Below, in pieces: positions 1-5,485 of a DNA stretch of 9,076 bases. The stretch is from Prevotellaceae bacterium UBA1720. GTDB taxonomy: Bacteria; Bacteroidota; Bacteroidia; Bacteroidales; Bacteroidaceae. The notes under the pieces were generated by a model. That model ran no database searches. It was not told where the DNA came from and saw only the letters and a list, made by a program, of their open reading frames with translations. Position 1 is the stretch's first letter. Each line of letters starts with the position of its first letter. Both the position numbers and the translations under genes were made by a program. Where the stretch lies: the NCBI GenBank assembly GCA_002317475.1, contig DCIS01000008.1, forward strand, positions 2,997 to 12,072, given 5' to 3'.

Positions 1-702
1 AAGACGGTGCTTCACAAGACGTTCAACTTTGGTGAGACGCTGCATGATGGTACGCTCCAGCGACTGACCTTTGCTGTGCTGCCAGAGCGCAAACCCGAGG
101 CTGGTACAAGGGGGCGCGACCTGGTTCCACGCTACAAGGATCACGATGAGGAGTACGACCGCCAGATGCGTGTCTATACCGAAAAGGTGCAGAAGGTGAA
201 GGGTGACTATGAGTCGCCTGCAGAGTTGGAGGAGCTGTCGCTGTGCCGTTGCGATGACAAGTACGACATCTATCAGAATGCTGACGATCAGTTCTTTGAG
301 GACTACGGCAACCGTACCATCGCCATCGCACATAAGATTGGTTTCACGCTCTGGGTGCTGAACGACATGGAGTGGACACCGGTCATAGCCGAGTTCACGG
401 AATGGGCTTTCTGGTACATGATGTGGGCAAAGTGCGTGCTGCTGCGCGAGTCGTACTATCAGACTATCGATGGCAAGAGCATCGACACGAACAGCACTCC
501 TGGGCCACGAAATATGCTGACACAACTGGCGAACCGCTTCGCTATTGCCGACCTGATACGGGTTCGTCGTCAGGAGCAGAAGTCGATAGACGAGGAGGAT
601 GTGCGTCACCAGATAGCCGTTTGGCTCAACCGAGGGCACATCAAGGAAATCGAGATGGATGTGTATGAGAAGGTGAACTTTAGAGACCCAAGCCCCCTCT
701 AA
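1..702 (+). CDS. C-terminal part of a DUF3987/VirE-like replication (helicase-primase) protein, 5' end cut by window
   Basis: The frame is open from base 1 and has no convincing start, so this is the 3' end of a longer gene; a GTG at base 7 is the first possible start but is unlikely to be the real one. About 233 residues are visible. The middle holds an alpha-helical stretch (IAHKIGFTLWVLNDMEW followed by a Trp/Met-rich helix), resembling the helical C-terminal part of DUF3987 proteins. The end (LANRFAIADLIRVRR to RGHIKEIEMDVYEK) reads like a winged-helix DNA-binding module. In Bacteroidales such proteins often carry an N-terminal VirE domain and sit in mobile elements beside small accessory genes, which fits the DUF5675-like neighbour. 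The last residues (about DPSPL) and the stop codon are encoded by a dispersed palindromic repeat, so the original C-terminus may have been different. The family assignment rests on recognition of the fold pattern and is uncertain. Confidence 0.5.
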   Translation, partial: KTVLHKTFNFGETLHDGTLQRLTFAVLPERKPEAGTRGRDLVPRYKDHDEEYDRQMRVYTEKVQKVKGDYESPAELEELSLCRCDDKYDIYQNADDQFFEDYGNRTIAIAHKIGFTLWVLNDMEWTPVIAEFTEWAFWYMMWAKCVLLRESYYQTIDGKSIDTNSTPGPRNMLTQLANRFAIADLIRVRRQEQKSIDEEDVRHQIAVWLNRGHIKEIEMDVYEKVNFRDPSPL

Positions 703-725
703 CTCCCCCCAAGGGGGAGAACTTT
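691..725 (+). repeat. Dispersed GC-rich palindromic repeat, copy 1
   Basis: The element starts AGCCCCCTCTAA, continues with CTCCCCC (703-709), a CAA loop and GGGGGAG (713-719), and ends in AACTTTT. The 7-bp stem is perfect. An inverted, diverged copy lies at 865-899. Elements of this shape (AGCCCCCTC, then a C-run/G-run hairpin, then GAGAACTT) are repeated in many Bacteroidetes genomes as far as I recall, and resemble REP elements. Here it provides the TAA stop (700-702) of the preceding gene. It could also form an RNA hairpin at the 3' end of that transcript, followed by a short U-rich stretch. Confidence 0.7.
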
Positions 726-787
726 TAATAGTATAATCCCTTGATAAGTAACGTGATCATTATTATAATCATTTTGAGTAGTGATTT

Positions 788-808
788 ATCTCAAATCTCA
801 AATCTCAA
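788..808 (+). repeat. Three perfect heptamer repeats (ATCTCAA) just upstream of a start codon
   Basis: ATCTCAA occurs three times without a mismatch at 788-794, 795-801 and 802-808. It ends 10 bases before the ATG at 819. It is a simpler relative in layout, not in sequence, of the arrays in front of guaA and the MurU-like gene. The rest of the gap 703-818 is AT-rich and contains no gene that I can see. Confidence 0.8.
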
Positions 809-818
809 TTAGAAAAAT

Positions 819-1244
819 ATGAAAAGAATATGTAATAAGCCTATCGCGACCCCAACAAACTACCAAACTCCTCCCCTCGGGGAGGCAGGGAGGGGGCTTC
901 TATTGAAACTCCGGCGAATACGCATACGCGAGAAGACCTGCGACGGACGGCTCTACGCTGAAGATGGTACCTACATCTGCGATACCGCCGAAGCTACTCC
1001 CTACATGTTAGCGGCAGGCGAGCACAACATCACGCCCAAGAGCAAGTTGCTATCGAAAGGCAATGGCGTCTATAACCTCCGCTGCCACCGTATCCTCCTT
1101 GGCACCTACATCGTTCCCGGATGCCTGAAACACTCTGCCAAAGCCTACGACCGCCTCTACCAGCGCATCAAGAAGGCAAGACAAAGGAAGAAGCGGGTAG
1201 TGCTGGTGATTGAAGAAATTATGCCAAGCACACCTTTTAGGTAA
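819..1244 (+). CDS. Small DUF5675-like protein with a repeat-derived N-terminal segment
   Basis: The protein has 141 residues. Residues 28-132 form the recognisable part: LLLKLRRIRIREKTCDGRLYAEDG, a CDTAEATPYMLAAGEHNI segment, GVYNLRCHRILLGTYIVPGCLKHS, then a basic helix and a final beta strand (RVVLVIEE). The pattern of a short beta protein with a 'treatment of a side-line parameter, then PGCLKHS' resembles DUF5675, found next to DUF3987/VirE-type genes in Bacteroidales mobile elements, where its role is unknown. Residues 16-27 (QTPPLGEAGRGL) are encoded by an inverted copy of the dispersed repeat, so they are not native to the family. The ATG at 819 follows an A-rich leader typical of the phylum and keeps the frame open; a TTG at 903 would start just after the repeat and just before the conserved part. 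Whether the gene is still functional is unclear. Confidence 0.5.
   Translation: MKRICNKPIATPTNYQTPPLGEAGRGLLLKLRRIRIREKTCDGRLYAEDGTYICDTAEATPYMLAAGEHNITPKSKLLSKGNGVYNLRCHRILLGTYIVPGCLKHSAKAYDRLYQRIKKARQRKKRVVLVIEEIMPSTPFR
865..899 (-). repeat. Dispersed GC-rich palindromic repeat, copy 2, inverted and inside a coding frame
   Basis: Read on the minus strand this is AAGCCCCCTCCCTGC, then CCTCCCC (870-876 on the plus strand) pairing with GGGGAGG (879-885), then AGTTT. Order and ends match copy 1 at 691-725 in inverse orientation, with substitutions in the spacer and stem. It lies in frame within residues 16-27 of the DUF5675-like gene. Confidence 0.7.
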
Positions 1245-1284
1245 TTCAACTATGGCATTGTTGTTTGAGTTTAATATATAGCTC

Positions 1285-1326
1285 AAGAGGTCTTCAAATG
1301 ACCTAATGGTCACACGAAGACCTCTT
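1285..1326. terminator. Two-tier hairpin between convergent genes, probable bidirectional terminator
   Basis: An outer perfect 11-bp stem AAGAGGTCTTC (1285-1295) / GAAGACCTCTT (1316-1326) encloses an inner perfect 5-bp stem TGACC (1299-1303) / GGTCA (1308-1312) with a TAAT loop. It lies between the end of the plus-strand DUF5675-like gene and the end of the minus-strand guaA, where both transcripts need an end. The flanks are only modestly U-rich (ACTTTGTC on the plus side), so intrinsic termination is inferred, not certain. The minus-strand RNA also has a U5 run (about 1356-1362) between guaA and the hairpin. Confidence 0.6.
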
Positions 1327-1372
1327 ACTTTGTCACACTTTGGTCAGCTTGGTTAGCAAAAACAGCAAGGTT

Positions 1373-2995
1373 CTATTCCCACTCGATCGTTGCTGGTGGC
1401 TTTGAGGAGATGTCGTAGCATACGCGGTTGACACCCTTCACCTTGTTGATGATCTCGGTGCTGACCTTCGCCATGAACTCGTAAGGGAGGTGTGCCCAGT
1501 CAGCAGTCATGGCATCGGTGGAGGTAACGGCACGGAGGGCAACGGGGTTCTCGTAGGTGCGCTCATCGCCCATGACACCCACGCTGCGAACCTCGCTCAG
1601 GAGGATGGTGCCTGCCTGCCATATCTGGTCGTAGAGGCTGACCTCGATCTCGCCGTTCTCCATGTTGGCGGGAACACCGGCAGCGAGGACACGACGTGCC
1701 TCTTCGCCCGAGAGCTTGGTCTTGTACTCACGCAGACCGCGGATATAGATATCGTCGGCATCCTGAAGGACGCGTACCTTCTCACGGGTGATGGCACCGA
1801 GGATACGTACAGCCAAACCAGGTCCGGGGAAGGGATGACGGGTGATGAGATGCTCGGGCATGCCCAACTCTCGACCTACACGGCGAACCTCGTCCTTGAA
1901 CAGCCATTTCAATGGCTCACAGAGTGAAAGATGCATCTCTTCGGGCAGACCGCCTACGTTGTGATGACTCTTGATAACCTTGCCGGTGATGTTGAGCGAC
2001 TCGATACGGTCGGGGTAGATGGTGCCCTGTGCCAACCAACGGGCATCGGTGATCTTCTTGGCCTCGGCATTGAAGACCTCAACGAAGTCACGACCGATGA
2101 TCTTACGTTTCTTCTCGGGTTCGGTGACGCCCTCGAGATCGCCCAGGAACTTGTCGCTGGCATCAACGCCAATAACGTTCAGTCCAAGGCATTCGTAGTC
2201 CTTCATGACGTCAGTAAACTCGTTCTTGCGCAGCATACCATGGTCGACGAAGATACAGGTGAGCTGATCGCCAATGGCACGGTTGAGCAGCACGGCACAA
2301 ACCGAACTGTCCACACCACCAGAGAGGCCGAGGATGACACGCTCCTTGCCGATCTGCTCGCGAAGCTCACGAACGGTGGTCTCGATATAGTTGGCTGCTG
2401 ACCAGTCCTGACGACCACCACAGATGTCTACCACGAAGTTCTTGAGCAGGAGTGTGCCCTGAACGCTGTGGAACACCTCGGGATGGAACTGCACACCGAA
2501 GACGGGACAACCACCCTGGAACGAGGGCAGATAGTAGGCTGCGTTCTGCACCTGAGGGGTGCTGGCTGCTACCTGTGCACCGGTGGGGATGGCGGTGATG
2601 GTGTCACCATGGCTCATCCATACCTGGCTGTTGTCGTCGAAGCCATGGAAGAGGGGGCACTCCTTGTCGATGGTGGTGAGGTTCTGACGGCCATACTCGC
2701 GGCTACCTGCGGGCTCTACGTTGCCACCATTGTTGTAGGCAATGAACTGCGCACCATAGCAGATGCCCAGAACGGGCAGACGGCCAATGAACTGACTGAG
2801 ATCAACCTTGAAGGCCTCGGGGTCATAAACACTGTAGGGCGAACCTGCCAGGATAACACCAATCACATCGGGGTCACCCACGGGGAATTTGTTGTAAGGC
2901 AGAATCTCGCAGAAAGTGTCCAACTCGCGCAAACGACGCGCAATGAGTTGGGTGGTCTGGCTACCGAAGTCCAGAATAATGATTTTCTGTTGCAT
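1373..2995 (-). CDS. guaA: GMP synthase (glutamine-hydrolysing)
   Basis: This cytoplasmic enzyme converts XMP, ATP and glutamine to GMP in purine synthesis. The N-terminal class I glutamine amidotransferase domain (about 1-195) has the nucleophile Cys79 in GICYGAQ and the partners His171 and Glu173 in QFHPEV. The ATP pyrophosphatase domain follows with the PP-loop SGGVDSS (225-231). The C-terminal dimerisation domain ends with the family hallmark KPPATIEWE. At 540 residues it is longer than E. coli GuaA (525) and than Bacteroides GuaA, which I remember as about 507. Most of the excess is an inserted stretch at about 424-452 (YKTKLSGEEARRV and so on, before SLYDQIW) in the C-terminal domain. 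The ATG at 2995 gives the normal N-terminus (MQQKIIILDFGSQ). It is separated from the MurU-like gene upstream by 137 bp holding a tandem array, so it may have its own promoter. Confidence 0.97.
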   Translation of the reverse strand: MQQKIIILDFGSQTTQLIARRLRELDTFCEILPYNKFPVGDPDVIGVILAGSPYSVYDPEAFKVDLSQFIGRLPVLGICYGAQFIAYNNGGNVEPAGSREYGRQNLTTIDKECPLFHGFDDNSQVWMSHGDTITAIPTGAQVAASTPQVQNAAYYLPSFQGGCPVFGVQFHPEVFHSVQGTLLLKNFVVDICGGRQDWSAANYIETTVRELREQIGKERVILGLSGGVDSSVCAVLLNRAIGDQLTCIFVDHGMLRKNEFTDVMKDYECLGLNVIGVDASDKFLGDLEGVTEPEKKRKIIGRDFVEVFNAEAKKITDARWLAQGTIYPDRIESLNITGKVIKSHHNVGGLPEEMHLSLCEPLKWLFKDEVRRVGRELGMPEHLITRHPFPGPGLAVRILGAITREKVRVLQDADDIYIRGLREYKTKLSGEEARRVLAAGVPANMENGEIEVSLYDQIWQAGTILLSEVRSVGVMGDERTYENPVALRAVTSTDAMTADWAHLPYEFMAKVSTEIINKVKGVNRVCYDISSKPPATIEWE

Positions 2996-3014
2996 TAGTT
3001 GTTATTAATTAAAT

Positions 3015-3091
3015 ATGTTTCTATGTTTCTTGTTTCTGGGTTTCTTGTTTCTGGTTTCGATATTTCGATATTTCGATGTTACGATATTTCG
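3015..3091. repeat. Degenerate 7-8 bp tandem array A, upstream of guaA
   Basis: Ten consecutive units on the plus strand: ATGTTTCT, ATGTTTCT, TGTTTCT, GGGTTTCT, TGTTTCT, GGTTTCG, ATATTTCG, ATATTTCG, ATGTTACG, ATATTTCG. Units ending in TTTCT lie next to the guaA start; units ending in TTCG lie away from it. It shares this order and the ATGTTACG unit with array B at 3860-3936. The transcript of guaA, if it starts upstream, would carry AGAAACA- and CGAAATAT-type repeats in its leader. Confidence 0.85.
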
Positions 3092-3104
3092 AGGGGTGCG
3101 ATGA

Positions 3105-3125
3105 CTTCGCGACCGAAACGCGAAG
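3105..3125. other. Small perfect stem-loop after the MurU-like gene
   Basis: CTTCGCG (3105-3111) and CGCGAAG (3119-3125) form a 7-bp stem with a 7-base loop, starting 8 bases beyond the stop of the MurU-like gene. It could end or protect that transcript. No U-run follows on the minus strand, so a terminator function is only a guess. Confidence 0.4.
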
Positions 3126-3132
3126 CACCAGG

Positions 3133-3855
3133 CTAAAGGCCTGCGAAGGCTTCTGCCTGGTCGAGGGTGTCAAGCTTGCCTACGTCCATGAGGCGCAGAT
3201 CGGGCTGCTCAATTCCATAGATGGGGTGCTGGGCACATATACGCAGGTAGAAGTCGATGATACCGAATCGTTCAGGCCATTCCTGCATCAATGGAAGCAA
3301 CGAGGTGTTCATCAGATGAATGCCCGAGAAGGCCAAGCGCTTGCATGATTCAATCTTCAGATCGGGATAGGGCGAACGAACCTCGCCCGTCTTGATATTA
3401 GTCCAACCCACGAGGCGCATCTCATCATCAAAGAGCAGATAGCGCTGAGTATCACGCTGACTGACCAGGAGGGTAGCCTCGCCGCGTGGATCAGCATAGA
3501 GTGCATTGAGGTCGACATTGCTGAGAATGTCAACATTATGTATAAGGAAACGCGAGGCGTCACAGAGCAGAGGGGCAGCGTGCTTGATGCCTCCCCCCGT
3601 CTCAAGGAGTTCGGCACGCTCATCGCTGAAATGAATGGTCATGCCCGGGATGGGATGCTCGTGACACCAAGCCTCGATCATGTCGGCAAAGTGATGGACG
3701 TTGATGACAACATCGTCAAAGCCTGACTGCAGCAGTTTCTCGAGAACATGCTGGAGGAGAGGTTTGCCACAGACAGGTACCAAGGCCTTTGGCATGGTGT
3801 CTGTGAGGGGCTTAAGACGTGTGCCGAGCCCAGCGGCAAATATCATTGCTTTCAT
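3133..3855 (-). CDS. MurU-like sugar-1-phosphate nucleotidyltransferase
   Basis: The 240-residue protein is a compact nucleotidyltransferase of the Rossmann-like NTP_transferase family. It has the N-terminal signature AAGLGTRLKPLTDTMPKALV (7-26), which binds the nucleotide phosphates, a LLETGGGI loop (83-90), HNVDIL (106-111) with the likely metal-binding Asp109, FSGIHLM (177-182), and DVGKLDTL (224-231) with the second likely metal ligand Asp224. The usual NGD motif is NVD here. Short length, lack of a C-terminal hexapeptide domain, and the LET.GGI and FSGI motifs fit MurU, which makes UDP-MurNAc from MurNAc-1-phosphate and UTP in peptidoglycan recycling. The neighbouring kinase is AmgK-like, as in the Pseudomonas amgK-murU pair, which strengthens this. 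Other sugar phosphates or nucleotides (for example mannose-1-phosphate with GTP) cannot be excluded. The ATG at 3855 gives the standard MKAMIFAAG start; array B lies directly in front of it. Confidence 0.85.
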   Translation of the reverse strand: MKAMIFAAGLGTRLKPLTDTMPKALVPVCGKPLLQHVLEKLLQSGFDDVVINVHHFADMIEAWCHEHPIPGMTIHFSDERAELLETGGGIKHAAPLLCDASRFLIHNVDILSNVDLNALYADPRGEATLLVSQRDTQRYLLFDDEMRLVGWTNIKTGEVRSPYPDLKIESCKRLAFSGIHLMNTSLLPLMQEWPERFGIIDFYLRICAQHPIYGIEQPDLRLMDVGKLDTLDQAEAFAGL

Positions 3856-3859
3856 TATT

Positions 3860-3936
3860 GGGTTTCTGGTTTCTTGTTTCTTGTTTCTAGGTTTCGAGAA
3901 TTCGATATTTCGATATTTCGAGTTTTCGATGTTACG
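3860..3936. repeat. Degenerate 7-8 bp tandem array B, upstream of the MurU-like gene
   Basis: Ten units on the plus strand: GGGTTTCT, GGTTTCT, TGTTTCT, TGTTTCT, AGGTTTCG, AGAATTCG, ATATTTCG, ATATTTCG, AGTTTTCG, ATGTTACG. As in array A, TTTCT units lie next to the start codon and TTCG units away from it. A block of 21 identical bases occurs at 3056-3076 and 3901-3921, and another of 14 at 3071-3084 and 3924-3937. The stop codon of the kinase-RapZ gene (3932-3934) lies inside the last unit, so the array fills almost the whole 76-bp gap. Confidence 0.85.
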
Positions 3937-5479
3937 AGGCTTTCCCCGGGTTTTCTAGGGTTTGGGTGATGCCTTGCTCGCGATGGCAGATGTGAACCTC
4001 GATACCATACTTCTGGTGGATGTGCTCGGCAAGATGCTGGGCACTATAGACGCTGCGATGCTGACCACCCGTACAACCGAAGGAGAACATCAGTGAGGTG
4101 AAGCCTCGCTGGATGTAACGCTGTACATGGGCGTCTGCCAAACGATAGACGGAGTCAAGGAAGGTGAGGATCTCGCCATCATCCTCGAGGAAACGGATCA
4201 CGGGTTCATCAAGGCCTGTGAGTTGTTTGTAGGGTTCGTAACGTCCGGGATTGTGTGTGCTACGGCAATCAAAAACATAACCACCACCATTGCCACTCTC
4301 GTCCTCGGGGATGCCTTTGCGGTAAGAGAAACTGAAGACCTTGACCACCAAGGGACCCTTGCCATCATACTTGGAGAAGGTGGCAGGACCATCAGCGGGA
4401 TGGGGATTGTAGACATTGACATCGGTGGTGCGATAACCGTCCTCGCGCTTCACCTCCTCAGTCTTCTGTTCGGCAAACTGTGGCAGTTCGGTCAGGGCGG
4501 TCAGTACCTCACGCAGGTAAGGATAAGGACAACCATCCTCGCTGGAGAGGAGTTCGCGGAGGTTCTGCATGGCAGGAGGGATGCTCTCCAGGAAATGCTT
4601 CTTGCGCTCGAAATAACCACGGAAACCGTATGCACCAAGTACCTGCAGCAAACGGAAGAGCACGAACAACTGAAGACGCTTGCGGAACTGCTTTTCGTTG
4701 ACTTCAGTGTATTGCTTCAACGACTTGATATACACGTCGATAAGCTCTTTTCTTAAATCACTACTATAACGTGCAGAAGCCTGCCATAGGAAGCTGGCAA
4801 GGTCGTACTGGATAGGACCTCTCCTACCCCCTTGGAAGTCGATGAACCAGGGATTGCCGTCAGCATCGAGCATCACGTTACGAGCCTGGAAATCGCGATA
4901 GAGGAAGGCTTCTTGAGGGTCCTCGACAATATCCTTTGTCATGAGCTGGAAGGATGCCTCAAGCTTCATCTCGTGGAAATCGATACCCGTAGCCTTGAGG
5001 AAGCAGTACTTGAAATAATTGAGATCGAAGAGCACGTTGGTGCGGTCCATCTCGGGCTGAGGATAGCAGTTGGAGAAGTCCAGTCCGCGTGCACCACGTA
5101 TCTGCAGGTTGGGCAGTTCGGCAATGGTGCGGCGAAGGAGTTCACGCTCGGCCTGGGTATAGCGTCCACCAGCCTCACGACCCGTCTTCAGGGCATCAAA
5201 GAGACTGACAGAGCCAAGATCAGACTGAAGGTAACGCAGACCGTCATCGCTGACAGCAAGTACCTCGGGAACGGGTAACTGACGGAGTACGAAATGGCGG
5301 GAAAGGTAGCAGAAGGCGTGATTCTCGTCACGACTGGTACCCACAACGCCTATCAAGGTGCTGCCATCAGGGTCGGTGAGACGGAAATACTGACGATTGC
5401 TGCCACTGCCAGTAATGGACTCGCAGGTGAGCGGATCGTGTCCGGTGTACACCTTATATAATAATGTAAGCTGTTGCAT
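3932..5479 (-). CDS. AmgK-like amino-sugar kinase fused to a RapZ C-terminal domain
   Basis: The 515-residue cytoplasmic protein has two domains. The first (about 1-335) is an aminoglycoside-phosphotransferase-type kinase: the nucleotide loop GSGSNRQYFRL (24-34), the catalytic loop YRDFQARN (194-201) with Asp196 and Asn201, and the metal motif IDFQGG (213-218) with Asp214, followed by GPIQYDLASFLW. This pattern matches AmgK, which phosphorylates MurNAc/GlcNAc at the anomeric carbon; a Tyr replaces the first His of the usual HxD motif. The second (about 377-502) is the RapZ C-terminal domain: SFSYRKGIP, FDCRSTHNPGRY, TGLDEPV and GCTGGQHRSV (468-477), then HICHRE. In E. coli RapZ this domain senses glucosamine-6-phosphate and contributes to binding the sRNAs GlmY/GlmZ; the N-terminal P-loop domain of RapZ is absent here. 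The stretch 336-376 looks like a linker. It follows the permease by 6 bp and precedes the MurU-like gene, suggesting cell-wall amino-sugar salvage with a built-in sensor. Its actual substrate and ligand are inferred. Confidence 0.88.
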   Translation of the reverse strand: MQQLTLLYKVYTGHDPLTCESITGSGSNRQYFRLTDPDGSTLIGVVGTSRDENHAFCYLSRHFVLRQLPVPEVLAVSDDGLRYLQSDLGSVSLFDALKTGREAGGRYTQAERELLRRTIAELPNLQIRGARGLDFSNCYPQPEMDRTNVLFDLNYFKYCFLKATGIDFHEMKLEASFQLMTKDIVEDPQEAFLYRDFQARNVMLDADGNPWFIDFQGGRRGPIQYDLASFLWQASARYSSDLRKELIDVYIKSLKQYTEVNEKQFRKRLQLFVLFRLLQVLGAYGFRGYFERKKHFLESIPPAMQNLRELLSSEDGCPYPYLREVLTALTELPQFAEQKTEEVKREDGYRTTDVNVYNPHPADGPATFSKYDGKGPLVVKVFSFSYRKGIPEDESGNGGGYVFDCRSTHNPGRYEPYKQLTGLDEPVIRFLEDDGEILTFLDSVYRLADAHVQRYIQRGFTSLMFSFGCTGGQHRSVYSAQHLAEHIHQKYGIEVHICHREQGITQTLENPGKAS

Positions 5480-5485
5480 GCAGTT

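Noticed and set aside
734..773. Promoter for the DUF5675-like gene: TTG near 741 and TCATTTTG at 766-773
   Set aside because: It matches the Bacteroidetes -33/-7 pattern (TTTG / TAnnTTTG) only partly and lies in AT-rich sequence where such matches arise by chance.
2468..2998. Plus-strand open frame of 176 codons opposite the guaA 5' half
   Set aside because: It is antisense to the highly conserved amidotransferase domain of GuaA; the frame is a by-product of codon usage.
2996..3132. Purine riboswitch in front of guaA
   Set aside because: The gap consists mainly of the tandem array and a short hairpin; I see no conserved purine-aptamer core or three-way junction.
3015..3936. CRISPR array
   Set aside because: Units are 7-8 bp and directly adjacent with no spacers, so these are tandem repeats; no cas gene is visible.
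4127..4756. Plus-strand open frame of 209 codons opposite the kinase-RapZ gene
   Set aside because: It overlaps well-defined domain motifs on the other strand and shows no family of its own.
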